From Basidiobolus meristosporus CBS 931.73 (Eukaryota > Basidiobolomycota > Basidiobolomycetes > Basidiobolales > Basidiobolaceae): 61,663 nt of DNA. Positions 10,420-23,005 of this stretch are shown here, piece after piece. A program made the position numbers and the translations under genes. The first letter of the stretch is position 1. Each line of letters starts with the position of its first letter. The notes under the pieces are model-generated. The model was not told where the DNA came from, did not search any database, and saw nothing but the letters and a program-made list of their open reading frames with translations. The stretch is from positions 1-61,663 of the forward strand of contig MCFE01000532.1 of the NCBI GenBank assembly GCA_002104905.1, in the 5' to 3' direction.

Positions 10420-13400
10420 TCACTGCAAGGTTTTCAAAAAATTGATGATGTCGTTAAATGAATCGGCTATGGATTTTGGTTTTTCGGTGTTTGGGTCGCC
10501 GGTGGCGGCCATCTCCAACTCTGCAATGCTGGCAAATTCACATGCTTGGCTCACCGAGCCCCCGCCGATCATCTCATTGAAATGCAAGAACTCTTCTAGA
10601 ATGCTTACTAAACTCCGGACCGAACGATCCGGCAACAGGTCTATGATGAGCTTCTGGTTCGGTTCATTCTGCTTCATAAGACAGCCAAGTAAGAGGGCGA
10701 CGTACGCAACTAAAACATTATGTTCGGTCTACGATTAGGAGCACGTGATTAATACGAAGCAGTTAGAGGGGAGCGGTGATTTCTGTCGCAACATACCGAG
10801 TCCACACCGTTTTGAATTCGGGTGTATAATTCAATGAGATACTCAAGGGCAAGCTTTTTGCTACATTGGCAATGGACGGTGTGTTGCGTGTGGCACGATT
10901 CATTTGGACAAAATTCTGCTCAAGTTAGGATTGCTTCATTCTGATGGGTAATGAATAGGTACGTACCGGTCTCTCGGATTATGTCTTTGCATTCTTCACT
11001 TGCGTCCACGATATTGATCAATAAGCCAATTGATAGCAGGGTAACGTCGTACCTGGACGCTGACAGCGTTTCATTTATGCCAGTATCCGAAGATTCGATT
11101 TTGTTGCTTTGGCTGAAGGAAATGAGCCGCATGACTACACTAAGCCCAGGCTGTTCAGACACTAGATGCGAGCATTTTTCATGTTCATTCGTCAAATTGA
11201 TGAGCAGGCGAAGGACGCCGCTGATAGAATCCATCGCCTGGATCGCTTTTTGAGGGCTACCTGAGGTCCCCTCAACCTGGAAGAACAATGCTAGTATAAG
11301 AAGTCTTCTGAATAGATTCTTGTATAGAGCTACTGCGTCTTGATTGGCGGGACAAAACTGGGTTGCATTTTCGAGGATTCGTAGATAAGGCGCACTCTCC
11401 AGCAATGTCTCATAATCTAGTTTCGGCTGATTCGCATCGTTAAGCTGTTGATTCATTGTCATCAAATCTTCTTCCAAGATTCGACAAACAATGTCTAGTA
11501 TCCCGGACTCCCTAACTCTGGTCCGGGTTACTTCATCATTGCGGGATTTTCGAGAGACAATCGAGAGCAGAGTGCGGGCCGCCAAGGATTTGACGGAAAT
11601 CTGGAGATGCAGCCGCTTAATGCAAAAGCCGGTGTGAAATTGGAAAGAGAGTACACTTACCGAAGCTTCGGGTAAGACGGGTTTGGAGGTAGCGACTAGC
11701 TCGCGGAGTTCCTTGATCTGGCAGATAAGTTCGAAGTCAGCACGACGAGTATTTGATTTGCGGTGTGTATATGTATCATGCGTGCATTACCAATCTCTTT
11801 TCAGACTTAGTGGAGCCCCAATTTGGCTGAACAAGTGGGTCAGGCTCGACAGTCAACAATTTCCCCAAAAGCTCCAAGCAATGATCTTCAAGAGGCAAGA
11901 ATTCCAGGTTGCGTTTATCTTGGGTCAAAAGGTACAGCATGAATGCCCTACAGGACAGGATTGTCTATCATCAAGTTAGCACTAGTCAGAGCGAAATATA
12001 GACAGGATCACTGGAAACATACTGTGTCGTTTTGCTCCCGCAAAAGTTCATAAATCTTGGGGATAAAGTTGTGAGCACGCAGCTTCATACTAAAGCTGCC
12101 TGACAGCAACTTGCGTGTAAGCTCAAGACAACTGCATTGAAAAAACATTAACAAATGTAGGTTAGAGCAGGATGGTAAACGATGACAAACCTGGTTCTAC
12201 GAACACTTAGTGACTGCTCGGGATCTAGTCCTCCCAAAACGTACTCCATCTCGTCATTGAATCGTTTACTCTCACCAAGTTCTCTTAGCTCGTGCTGGCT
12301 TTTGAGATCCGTTGCGGTTTGCTGCACAATGATTTAATAATGATCAGTAATGCTCGAATCGTTCGATAAAAACCAACAGTACTCACATCATCATCGTCGT
12401 CGATCAAATCTCGCTCCGCTGAACCATCATCCCATCTGCTATCACCTTCAGGCAAGGTCTTTGCTCTGTGGTAACTTGGAGTGGTAGGTGCGGGTGTATG
12501 AGGCGAATGCTGCTTTCTAGCGAGGATCGACTTTCTAGGAGTTGCATCCAAGTCTGTCTTTGCGCGAGAAAACGTAGGCGGTGATAAATTGGAAGTGCTC
12601 TCAGGGGTGTCGTCCCTCTTCTGTCGATAGACCTTCGATGACTTTTTGCCCTTTGTTTTTACATCCTTTTCATGGCTATTGGCATTACTCGGTTTCTCGG
12701 CTTTGCTGTGGGATTCTTTTTTTTTGGAATCCTCCGATTCAGTTACTTCAATGTCAGACTTCATGATATCGGCAACACTTAGTTTGGAAATCTGCGACGC
12801 AGACATGTTGCTTCGAACAGAGATCCTATCGGTAAATATCACTGGTGTCCAAGTGTCTTGACCCTCTTCTTCATGAAAGCTGCCAAACAGATTGGTTCTT
12901 TTGGTTTTCGGTGTCGCGTACTCACTATCAGTGTGTGCTCGTTTAAGTGAGTGTGCAATCTTTGAACGAGCTGGGCTATTTTTGGGAGTTGTATCTTGTG
13001 TCGACTCTAAAGTAGGATTGCCAAGAAAACTTGCAAAAATATCTTCCAAGGAGTTTTGGCCCTTCTCAGAGGTATCTGTAGTGTACGCTTTGGACTCTGT
13101 GGTGGGGACTTGGCCTCTATGTCCAGATGAGCTTTCGGATGTAGTTTCAGCGATATTCGTTTCAGCACTTTGTGTAGTTCTCTTCACTGAGGAAAATGGT
13201 TTCTTCGAGGTATAATTAGTTAATTCAGCTGGTTACATTTGCTCAAGTTATTTATCTTACCTTACGCACTTCTGCCTCACTTGAGATAGGACCCTCTTTA
13301 TCCTTCGATACTTGCTTACGTTCTCTGGTTCGTTTGATTAGGGATGCATAGTTACTATTTGTCTCCGACTTTCCAACACTCTCACTCTTATCCACAGTTG

Positions 13401-13545
13401 CGCTTTCAACGCTTTCAGCTTCGGGATCCGTGCTCCGGGTATCATCATGTGTGGAGAGGTTTGCTAAAGTAGGAACGGGTTTTTTATTTCTTCTTCCAAA
13501 TGTTACTTTTATCTCCTTATTCCTCAGGCCAAATTCGGTAGGCAT
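10420..13545 (-). CDS. wapl: WAPL/Wpl1-type cohesin release factor
   Basis: Nine exons read in one frame: 13545-13261, 13202-12387, 12321-12191, 12131-12023, 11964-11791, 11717-11661, 11600-10967, 10915-10808 and 10709-10420. They total 2604 nt, or 867 residues. The exon-8 donor (AACG|GTGTGG) is chosen over a better-looking GTATG nearby because only it keeps frame. The N-terminus carries the family opening motif (KVTFGRRNKK), followed by ~300 disordered residues. The C-terminal ~500 residues form the helical WAPL repeat domain: EMEYVLGGLDPEQSLSVRR, SCLELTRKLLSG, FMLYLLTQDKRN, SGVLRLLINLTNEHEKC, LLSIGLLINIVDASEEC, and AYVALLLGCLMKQNEPN at the end. WAPL with Pds5 opens the Smc3-Scc1 gate to unload cohesin from chromatin. 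It is transcribed away from DUS3, starting 612 bp from its ATG. Confidence 0.93.
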
Positions 13546-14157
13546 CGTTATTGAATCTAGAGCAGGTTCTCTTTACGGTAAAGAGGTAAAAATGGATCTT
13601 TAAGCTTTTGGAGTGAGGTACGCGTCTCGCGCCTTTTATCAAGTATTTACAGGAAGTTAGTTTGTTGAAAATGGACTATCAACAAAGTTAGTTTGCGGAT
13701 ATCCAAAGTAGAATAACCTATCCCGAATCAATCAATCGTCTCCCATGATGATTTAATAGGACATGATCAAAAAATTCATAATATGGTGACATGTATTGGA
13801 CGAGGCAACATCATCCACACCCCCTCATCTGCTGAACTTGATGCCAATAATATCTTCAACCCCGTATAACCCAAAATTAGTGGATATCTCCACCTCCCCT
13901 GCTCCAACAAGTACTATTCTACATAATAAGGGTGCTGCCCCTTTACCAAACTAAACCATCATTTTAAACAAATTATAGTTGTTAGCTACAAAGAACCCAA
14001 TTGAACATGCGCTAATGGACCAATCAGTAGAAACCTCGATTCCAACCAAGTGCGTAAAAATTGAGCATATGTGAAGCTTTTTTTTTTTGAAATTTTATAA
14101 AGCCTTTCAGTGCATACGAGGAATGCTTTGGCGCATATACTCGCGAACTGGTCGACA
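13546..14157. promoter_or_regulatory. bidirectional promoter region of WAPL (-) and DUS3 (+)
   Basis: This is 612 bp between two divergent start codons, with no coding sequence of its own. It contains AT-rich stretches and a T10 tract near 14079-14090, about 70 bp before the DUS3 ATG. No specific operator is recognisable; the promoter role is inferred from the gene layout. Confidence 0.5.
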
Positions 14158-16413
14158 ATGGAGCAGGATAAAAATACCGACATAACACCTACAGTTAGCG
14201 AAACAAGCACTCCTAAGCCAGAAGACATGGCTGCCGAGCCATTGCCTTCCCCTTTATCCGAACCTCCAAAACAAAGGGAAAAAGGCATTGCTCCAATCAA
14301 GCCTGAGTATGCATTTCGATTGTATCATTGATGTTTTACCGCAGCGTGACTAAATACTGAGACATTAGATATCTTGTGAGCAATAAGCCTCAAGAGAGCT
14401 CGCAAAAGGTCACTGAGGAAAGAGTCTCCGAGCCTCCGAAAAAACGCATGCGTGGTCAGAACAAGGGTCGTGAGAGCCGAGTTCGCACCGATGATGAAGT
14501 TCAAGTAGGCCATATTTACTATCAGCACATTCCTATTGATATTAACCTGTATCTCCAAAGCTGTGCAACTTCATAAACAAAAACCAAGAATGCCCACACG
14601 GAGAGAGGTAGTTATTTTAACGTCGCAGTAGCGAGGCGCCCTTTTTAATGACCCCATCTATATCATAGTTGCAAGTACACTCATGATGTGAAAGCTTATA
14701 TGGAGGCTAAGGGTAATGATATTGGTGACAAGTGCCCTCATTTCGAAAACTACGGATCGTAAGCTATATCACTGATACACATCAAGCCAGATACATATAG
14801 TAACTATTATCGATTCTACCAGTTGCCCATACGGCTATAAATGCAGATTTGCCAAACATCACGTCACCGACGACCTGAAGCTCATTGTCAAGCCAGATTA
14901 TGATGTAACTTCCTCTTCTACCTCTTTGTTACCACCCACATTTTGACAAAGGTATCGTAGGGATCCTCCTACAATGATGAGGTAAAGAATACTATTTCTC
15001 GCGAAACCCAGAAGAAGTTGCGTTTGCGTCAGGTATGTCAGATGTATCTCATTGTCAACAAGCTGCCGTTATACTTACATTCTCAACAATTTGAATAATT
15101 ACAGTATGAATTCCCAAAATCCACCATCTATCTCAAGGAGTTGGAGGAACAAAAGCCAAAGGATAACGAGCCTGTAGCAGAGAAATCTGAAGAAGCAAGC
15201 ACTGATGGACAGGCGAAATCAGAGCAGGTCGATCCTGAAGAGTTCCGTGATACACCTGATGTTCCTTTGCGTGGAGTCGAAAAGAAGAAAGTAGACTTCC
15301 GTGGTAAAACCTATCTCGCACCCTTGACCACAGTAGGAAACTTGCCATTTAGACGAATCTGTAAAGAGTTCGGTGTCGATATCACATGCGGAGAAATGGC
15401 CATGACATCCAATTTGCTACAAGGGCAACAAACTGAATGGTCTCACATGAAGCGTCACAAATCAGAGGATATATTTGGTGTTCAAATATGCGGCAACAAA
15501 CCGGAAACTCTCGTTAAAACAGCCGAGGTCATCAACAATGAATTGGATGTCGACTTCGTTGATGTGAACTGTGGTTGCCCCATCGATATCGTGTTCAAAC
15601 GAGGCGGTGGTAGTGGTCTATTGACTAACGCAAACAAGCTTGGCAAATGCTTAAGAGGAATGAACAGAGTGTTGGACTGCCCTCTTACTATCAAATTCCG
15701 TATGGCCATCGTAGATAAAGACCCCATTGGCCACAAGTTAGCACCCAAATTCCAGGAATGGGGATGCGCTTTGGGTACTTTGCATGGAAGATCCAGACAA
15801 CAAAGATACACAAAACTTGCCGATTGGGATTACATTGAGAAGTGCGCAGGCTTGTTGGATGAGATGCCATTGTTCGGTAACGTATGCCCCGCTCTTATGT
15901 TAGCCTTATCATAACTAACAGTGCATCCGGTATTGTCTAGGTAACGGTGATGTTCTTTCTTGGGAGGAGTACCATCAAAACGTCTCGCGTAAAGGAGTTG
16001 CCGGAATTATGATCGGGCGTGGCGCACTAATCAAGCCATGGATCTTTGACGAAATTCAGACCAAAAGACACTGGGATATTTCTGCAAATGAACGTTTCGA
16101 TATTATGAAGAAGTTCTGCAACTATGGATTGGAGCACTGGGGATCTGACACCTTGGGTGTTAACACCACTCGTAAATTCTTCCTCGAGTGGCAGTCGTTC
16201 TTGTACAGGTATATTCCTGTTGGACTTCTTGAAGTCCTTCCCCAAAAAATCAACGAAAGACCACCACCCTTCGTTGGCCGCAACGACTTGGAAACCCTCA
16301 TGGCCAGTCCCAACGTCAGCGATTGGGTGAAGTTGAGTGAAATGATCCTTGGACCAGCACCAGACAACTTCAACTTCCTTCCCAAGCACAAATCGAACTC
16401 CTATGAAGGTTAG
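14158..16413 (+). CDS. dus3: tRNA-dihydrouridine(47) synthase, Dus3 type
   Basis: Eight exons join in frame: 14158-14306, 14369-14504, 14561-14607, 14669-14758, 14823-14904, 14961-15032, 15105-15876 and 15941-16413, giving 606 residues, usual for Dus3. The start is the first ATG, giving an acidic N-terminus followed by the [11 protein letters not shown] family motif. Two CCCH zinc fingers follow ([42 protein letters not shown]). The FMN-binding TIM barrel begins [20 protein letters not shown]. The catalytic cysteine is in [10 protein letters not shown], the GGGSGLL loop follows, and FMN contacts are FGNGDVLSW and [13 protein letters not shown]. The enzyme reduces U47 in the variable loop of cytoplasmic tRNAs, with NAD(P)H and FMN. 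No damage is seen. The exon 7/8 join (G|GTAACG to CTAG|GTAACG) is supported by the conserved FGNGD. Confidence 0.95.
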
Positions 16414-17773
16414 AACCCACCGCACTTCTACCCAACACCCCATTTCAATATACGTCAGCTATGTTTACCGTCACCGAAAAATGTATCAAGCTTTGTTTAT
16501 TTGTTTGCTGTCTTTTACTGGGTTGACTGTTAGAAATGAACCATGATATATTGATGGATCGGATGCTCCGGAATTATGTTGTCCAAACACCATTCGATGC
16601 GCGAGGTCGTATTCTAGAAAGATCCTCATGTTTGTGTCAAGAAGGGGAGTGTGTTGATCACCCTCTAACTTCCAAGCACCTCCAGACTTCGTGAAATATT
16701 TGCAAGTGATGAATCGCCAACACTTGAGGAAAGTTGGGATACGAATTAATCAGAAATACTACGGGTCTACGGGCTAGTTCGAAGATAGATCCTCAACAAG
16801 CTCAATTCTACAGGGAGGGGTATCTATTATGATGGATTTCAGATTTGATAACATAGAAAGGCTTAGATATCTCATTGAAAAATATACACGTTGGTCACTC
16901 TGCACTTTTGGTTATTCAGGTTGCGAATGTGTGACAAGTCTCCTCGTTCGTAATGTTCAAGTGGACGGCTTCATATATAACAGCTGGTGTATCAGTTTGC
17001 CATACCATCTCCAATCCAGCCCAGACAAAGTTCAGCTCGACGTACTGCTGGTAGTGATGGAAGAAATGATTTGCTTAATTGAATTGGTATGAAAAATACT
17101 AATAGTAATGTTACTGTTTTAGTGCTTAAATTTTAATGCTATTCATTGTATCTTAGATTAAATATTCATCTTATGATTCTACATGATCAATTGTGTGTAA
17201 ATGACACTGCATCTAATAGCACATATTGGAATGGAATCCCCTGGGCCCATTGATGCCAGTTTGTGAGATTTTCATTAGTAACCAATATACTTGATGGTAT
17301 AGTGTCTACTGCCTCTAGGTATCTTCTGTTGAAAAAGAGAGCCATTATAAAGGCCTTAAATGCTCTCCAAACTTCCAGGGAAGTCTAGCAAAAAAATCAT
17401 ATTCCCTTGTTACACTTGCATGTTACAGGCACACATTGCGCACAAAACTAGGGACCTAGCTTTAATGAACATCACACAAATCTTCTAGTTCTTCAAATTA
17501 TTTCCTATTCTCAGCAATATCTTGCAACATTGCAAACTTTGGCTCACTTTTTGGCCACGAATTCCGCCTAAATGCTCGGATTAGATTATATGTGATTTGA
17601 AGTAAGAGCTGGCGTTGAGAAGAAAATTGGTAAACTTGGAGGAAAACTTGTCTTACATATGGATATATTACAGAAAAAGTTTTTTTTAAATGTGAGGATC
17701 CTTTCAATATTTCCAATATTCTTGACAATTGCAAGATTAGCCAGTGTTCTACTAAATATTGATAGCTATAAAT
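16414..17773. other. AT-rich gene-free stretch downstream of DUS3
   Basis: The region is strongly AT-rich. A 113-codon open frame on the minus strand (17498-17839) runs into the adjacent repeat, is rich in Leu/Tyr/Ser and matches nothing I know. An 87-codon plus-strand frame (16829-17092) is equally unconvincing. I treat both as chance frames or mobile-element remains. Confidence 0.4.
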
Positions 17774-18216
17774 TCCAATATAGTGTAGGTACTCAAGTCT
17801 GATTGATTTCTCACCATTGGAGAGCAAACTATTTACCACTATTTAGATGTGTTGCCTGCATCATGCCCGGCACCTGTTCCCAGGCAGCTCGTACCCACGG
17901 CATCGATATCCTTTGCAAGCACACAAACATCTCGATCCATCCATGGCTATATGGTCACTTTGGAATGGTTGCGGTTGCGGTTGCGGTTGCGGCTGGTGGC
18001 CCCTCTGGAGTGCTGATACACTTGCTGGAAAATCAGGAATATTGGGCAATTTCGAAGTCACCAGCCTGAGATCGTGACTACGATGACATGGCACTTGGAT
18101 GTTTGAAGATACCAGCACATTCTGCGGGGCCCTTGCATAGGCGCTGCTAGGGAATGAACACCGTGCAGGTGATCCCCAGTACAAACTGGCGGCCTTCCAA
18201 CCGGGTATCTAAACGG
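17774..18216 (-). repeat. left copy of a ~450-bp inverted dispersed repeat, with (GCGGTT)n
   Basis: The reverse complement of this block is nearly identical (about 97% by eye) to 25330-25786. It contains a GCGGTT hexanucleotide tract at about 17968-17993, whose unit number and interruptions differ from the other copy. Each copy keeps an open frame of ~100 codons with a QPQPQP stretch, but this follows from the shared sequence and does not prove coding. No terminal inverted repeats or target duplication were found. Confidence 0.85.
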
Positions 18217-20889
18217 GAACACATCACACTGCTCCAAAGCAAATGAGCAGTTTATGAAACTAAATGCCTGCTCAATCTCTGCCGTAGTTACTCGAGCCCC
18301 AAAGTAACCAATCAATCCGCCCGTCTTCCATCCCAACAGGCTATTTAGTATTCCCCCGGTTGGAGCACTAAAATATAAGAACCTTTCAAGACAGCGAACA
18401 ATTAATTTGGCTAGTTTGATCTCTAATGATGAAATCCGATGACTGACCGAATAGCCAAGAGCTCAGAACCAGTCCAATGGTTGCAGCTATCCTTTGAGCT
18501 GGTGGCAATTTGTATCCACAAGTGGAATCAGTCGCCCATCAGAACTGTTTACCGACACGCACTCCTATACCATGTTGAGACGTCACCCTAGTTTGTTTCG
18601 TAATTGGCGCCAAGATTTCAATATCGAATATCACCGATGACCGTGGAATGCCTTGACAAATACCTCCAGGCAATACAGTTGGATAGTCTTGATCACGCTG
18701 GCTCACCATGCCCTCAGCCATCACCGTTTCGGAGAGCCTTGATATCATTTGCTACAGGAGCCGGAGATATTTACTAAACAAACAAATATTAATTATGGGA
18801 CCGCTTCTGGTTACAACCGGTTCTCTGTGGTTGGCCCACCAAATGTGTGATGATTATCTCACTACAATCAACAAAATAGGGTGTCTGATGTGAAACAAAA
18901 TACGCGAGTATAAACCACGATGCGGTGCCGCAGGTCACACTAGGACACATCAACGTGCAAGTGTTTGAACTTTCGCCGACCAAGGTATCGGAAAAAGTCC
19001 ATAAGGATCACGTCAAGTTGGTAGGTATCATCCGGCATGGTTTCAATACTTATTAATAGAATTGAAACAAGAGCACCATTGGCGATTCTTGATAGATCTG
19101 ACGTTGGTACCCTTTCCATTAGTGGGGTGACTAAACTGGTTCATTAGCTGGGCTCCATTGCTACGTGACACGGAGGAAATTGGGCTTAACATTCCTGGCC
19201 ACTGCCCAACTAGGTTTGAGATCCCAATGAGCGCAAATCTGAGGTGTTTTAATAAACTGCCTGAAATGGCTACGGTGCAATAGAAACGGGAAAGTGGAAA
19301 TCTGATTCCCAACGTTACTCAATCCATCGCCTAAAGACCAATATGGAAATCGAAGGCTACATGGAGCGTTTTTGCTTGATGAGAATCAGCTGCTACCAAC
19401 GCCGACCATCTAGCGGGCATCCTCTCCCATATCTTGGACAACCTTTATGCAGTATTGATAGCTCACTGGGCGTTGGGTATATTTAGCTGCGGGAGGTGTA
19501 ACAGAAACTCAAGTAGAAGATCGCCCTGCAACATTTTGCGACATTGATGCAACTGTCGAAAACCTCTGGACTCACTCAGGTGGCGACCACAACATCGCGG
19601 AAGCACCAATCACATGAGGCTCCACTACAGGGCATACCAAATAGGGCAACACAGTGCTGGTCTCATTAGGTTGATAAAAATGGTGCGTATGTTGGTTCTA
19701 CTCAATCGGAATAGCCCACCAAACAGAACAAATGCTCGGCCAATAAAGCGATATAGAGGTTGAATTTCGCGAATTCGAACTCGAGAAATCCGTTTTTATA
19801 TTTTTAGAATTCCGACCAGTTTAGCTGACGCTGAATTGACTATGCGCACCTACGCCAGACACTTCGCCATTGCTGGGGCGATGGATATCTTTAGATAGAA
19901 CCCGATCAAATGCAGGGTTGGGCTCTGCTGCAGAAGCTTCCAATCACTCAGCTGACGAGCCAGCGTGAGCTGAAAGCCGCCCTCCTCTGAGCTGACCATC
20001 AATCGGGGAACATGATCTGTACTGAAGAGTATGGACACAGAAAGCATTGGTGATTAAGGCCGCGCCTAATTCCGATGTTGTCATGGAAATGCCAAGAAAC
20101 TAGTGCGCAGACATGAATGATGTTCACAAGCTACTGGGTTTAGGCAACTGATAGGTGCATGTGAGATTTTACATGGAATTACATAACCTCGGCGATGTAT
20201 TACATACTGTGAAGCACGGCTGGCGAATCATACCTCATCTCTAGCACCAGGCGTGGGTTCACTCAATGGAAATGAACTTCATGAGAGTATTTCTTAAAAC
20301 CCTACTGTTTAGGATTGAATTACCCCAATCTTCCTCTTGACCAAATCTTCATCTAGCAAAATGATACGTTTGTTGATCCTCAATAGGGCCAGTGTATTAA
20401 AGTGTCAGGTCAGTCAGATTCCAAATCATTCGATCAACTGATGCCTATTCCTGGTGAGCCTCCCAGATAACGTGATTTACTCAATCAATTCAGTAACTAG
20501 GTTTCCGCTCCTTAGCCAACCATTCGCTCTGCTCGCCTACTGCACCTCCTTACGTGCCACTGCTTGTTGTTATTGTCTACATGCCTCTCAGCTACCATCT
20601 TTCTTTCAATAATCCTAGTACATGCCAGTTTCATACTAGAGCGGACGTGGTAACGCTTTATACTCGCTTTCTTGCGATAACCACTTTTATCTCCGTAAAC
20701 AATCAGTAACATTTGATTGAGGAGCTGCACTATTTGTACACCAATATATTATCGCTTATTGAGTAAGAGTCTCATCAAATTTAATGGCTATTGCAGTTAT
20801 CATTCCAAATCTGGTAATTGAGAATGAGATATCTATTCGCTCATCGGAATCCACATTTTGTTCTCATTATTCTTAAATTGTCTCCTTCG
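18217..20889. other. 2.7-kb gene-free stretch
   Basis: There is no reading frame longer than ~90 codons and nothing recognisable. Composition is mixed and non-repetitive to the eye. It resembles the gene-free stretches at 5.9-9.2, 23-25.3, 47-49.6 and 53-55 kb in lacking any coding trace. Confidence 0.45.
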
Positions 20890-21010
20890 GGTTATATATA
20901 TATATGTGTATATATTGCCTGTTAGGTTGCCATTTACCGTATTTACTTTTTTTGAGCTTTCCTTCCCTGTTCCTTAAATTTGTCGTTTCTTCTCCTTTAA
21001 ACATTGACAC
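20890..21010 (+). promoter_or_regulatory. TATA-like tract and pyrimidine-rich leader before the PGAP4-like gene
   Basis: An alternating TATATA tract at about 20892-20915 lies ~95-120 bp before the ATG. It is followed by a CT-rich leader (TTCCTTCCCTG..., TTTCTTCTCC), the usual arrangement for a well-expressed fungal gene. The role is inferred from position and composition. Confidence 0.45.
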
Positions 21011-23005
21011 ATGAGTAGGAACGAAGCAAATTACTGGAACTTTCTCCACTTGTGTCGGTCTGTTCGGTTGGTACAGGAGGACGACTTTTTACGGTTGTCA
21101 GAATGGACTGATACTCCATCTTTGCCTTTACATGATCACAACCATTCGAACAGTAATTCATTATCAAGAGGCACAAGAGGTAGAGGTACTTCCATATCTG
21201 TGCATACCTCCGGGCCCACCTTCCAACTTACTTTCAAAGACTCTGAGGAGAGTGAAAAAAAGAAATTCGATGATCCCGTCCAAGGGTTCTTTTCGAGTGC
21301 ACACTTTCGGTCCCAAGCCTTTGACATACCACCTTCCACCAAAGTCCCGTTTTTAGACGAGAAGATAAACCCTAAACGGAAGCAATATCGTATCCTCGCG
21401 TTGTGGCCTTTACCCGTGGTCACCCGTCACCTTATTTTACTCTCCTTCTTCCTATCTCTACTGAACGCGTTCGGCGTGCTACCTACAAGGTCTTGCTCGG
21501 CGCCTTCTTTCGTGCTGTATCGCAAGGAGTTTTTGAGCTTGCTTCTCTCTCCTTTCATCATTCCTATTTCGCCCGTTGGTCTCCTTATCTCTGGACTTAA
21601 TTTTCTCACGCTTGGTCTCTTTGAAGAGTCGTTGTCTCACTTCTTGGGCGGGACAAAACGCTTTCTTATCACCTTCATTAGCCTGTTGGTTGGAGTCAGC
21701 ATTGTGAGGCAATTTATAGGCTATCTATTTTCTCGAGGAACTGGTTGGGCGCTTCCAATCCTTTTCTTCAGCGATTCACTGCATGAATGTAGTCAAGGTA
21801 AGTCAGTCCAGCACAGCGGTCATCCTGATGCAGTATTAACCCCCGTTAATCTAGGACTCTCACCATTCTTGTTTTCCATGCTGGTTTTCCAGTCCGTCAA
21901 TCTTCAGGATAAATACATCTTGTATTATGGAGAAGATGTCGACACTCGCATGAAAGTTCCCAAAGTGTGGATCCAATTGTTCATGTGCATGCTGAATTTC
22001 CTCCCAAGAAACTCCTTCTGGTGGAGTACGAGCGGACTCTTAGTAGGCTTCATTGCTACCATGAGCTCGTATTACACAATCAAGCGTCAGAAGGTCCGGA
22101 AATATTTCCCGAACACCTTGCAAAATTACTCTGCAGCCTATTTGAGGCATTTGTTGTTCAAAGCATTGAAGCAGAGTGTTTACGTACTGGGAATTGCCGC
22201 AATTATTCTAGTCGCTTGCAATGTGTTCTATACTAGACCAGTTCAAGTAGATCCAGAGGCTTTGACATCTATCAGCGAGGACCGCTATCTTATGACCTTC
22301 CTGGTGATGACTGCTCCGCGCCCCGGAGAGCCAGATTTCCTCACCAACACCATCGAATCCTACCTATCGCATTTCCCTGCCGAGCCAGCCCTGGAATCAT
22401 TCTATTCTAGGATACAAATGGTTGTATACACACACTTCAGCAACCATTCTGCCTTCGATAGAGCAAAGGCGGCATTCGAGAACACCCGCAAAGGCCAGAG
22501 ATATATCAAATGGGTTCAAGAGCCAGGTACAGAAAAGAACCAACGACTACATTTCTCAAAAGCTATGAAGATGGTGAAGGAGACTTACCAAACGTCGTAC
22601 ATCGAGATCGTCGAGGACGACTTCCCTCTATGTAAGGACACATGGCCTGATTTCCTTAGAGTACTCTATCACGCCAACAAGCACGTTCCAGAGCATTGCG
22701 GAGCATTCGTTGGCACTGGTGGCAGTGGATTGATTTTCAAGCAGCACATTGTTGAGAAGGCTTATGAATTACTTCTCACTGAAGATCCAGAAACTCCACC
22801 AGATATCATTCTACAAGATTGCCTCTTGGGTGTCCACCCAAAATGCCAAGAATGTAGCCAAACTCTGGTCATTTCGAAGAGTTTACTAATGCATCACGTT
22901 GGTTTCAATACAAGCACCAGCGACGACAGGGTCTACAACTCCGACGAGTTCCAATGTGGTTGGAGACACCCCTTCAACGGTGAGCAAAGCACCATCATTG
23001 TGTAG
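21011..23005 (+). CDS. rhomboid-like membrane domain fused to a PGAP4/MGAT4-like glycosyltransferase
   Basis: A single uninterrupted frame encodes 664 residues. After ~130 soluble residues, a multi-helix membrane region (about 135-345) has a rhomboid/UBAC2-like layout: LLLSPFIIPISPVGLLISG, a GLSP motif in the position of a rhomboid GxSx, then VWIQLFMCMLNFLPRNSFWW and a STSGLLVGFI helix where active rhomboids carry the catalytic His, so it is probably inactive. One further TM helix (YVLGIAAIILVACNVFY) precedes a lumenal domain of ~260 residues. That domain opens LMTFLVMTAPRPGEPDFL and carries IQMVVYTHFSNHSAFDRA, QRLHFSKA, an EDDFPLC acidic (DxD-like) motif, FVGTGGSGL, PPDIILQDCLLG and FQCGWRHPFNG. 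This fits PGAP4 (TMEM246)-type GalNAc transferases acting on GPI anchors, related to MGAT4. The product is probably a Golgi/ER enzyme modifying GPI glycans. The fold calls are by motif memory; the fusion itself is seen directly. Confidence 0.8.
   Translation: MSRNEANYWNFLHLCRSVRLVQEDDFLRLSEWTDTPSLPLHDHNHSNSNSLSRGTRGRGTSISVHTSGPTFQLTFKDSEESEKKKFDDPVQGFFSSAHFRSQAFDIPPSTKVPFLDEKINPKRKQYRILALWPLPVVTRHLILLSFFLSLLNAFGVLPTRSCSAPSFVLYRKEFLSLLLSPFIIPISPVGLLISGLNFLTLGLFEESLSHFLGGTKRFLITFISLLVGVSIVRQFIGYLFSRGTGWALPILFFSDSLHECSQGKSVQHSGHPDAVLTPVNLGLSPFLFSMLVFQSVNLQDKYILYYGEDVDTRMKVPKVWIQLFMCMLNFLPRNSFWWSTSGLLVGFIATMSSYYTIKRQKVRKYFPNTLQNYSAAYLRHLLFKALKQSVYVLGIAAIILVACNVFYTRPVQVDPEALTSISEDRYLMTFLVMTAPRPGEPDFLTNTIESYLSHFPAEPALESFYSRIQMVVYTHFSNHSAFDRAKAAFENTRKGQRYIKWVQEPGTEKNQRLHFSKAMKMVKETYQTSYIEIVEDDFPLCKDTWPDFLRVLYHANKHVPEHCGAFVGTGGSGLIFKQHIVEKAYELLLTEDPETPPDIILQDCLLGVHPKCQECSQTLVISKSLLMHHVGFNTSTSDDRVYNSDEFQCGWRHPFNGEQSTIIV

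Noticed and set aside
12191-13545. WAPL N-terminal and C-terminal parts as separate genes
   Set aside because: All nine exons join in phase to a length divisible by three, and the order matches a single WAPL protein.
17861-18184. 107-codon minus frame with QPQPQP repeats, also open at 25311-25610
   Set aside because: The two frames are open because the sequences are near-identical repeats. The QP stretch is the translated hexanucleotide tract; there is no conserved domain or splice context.
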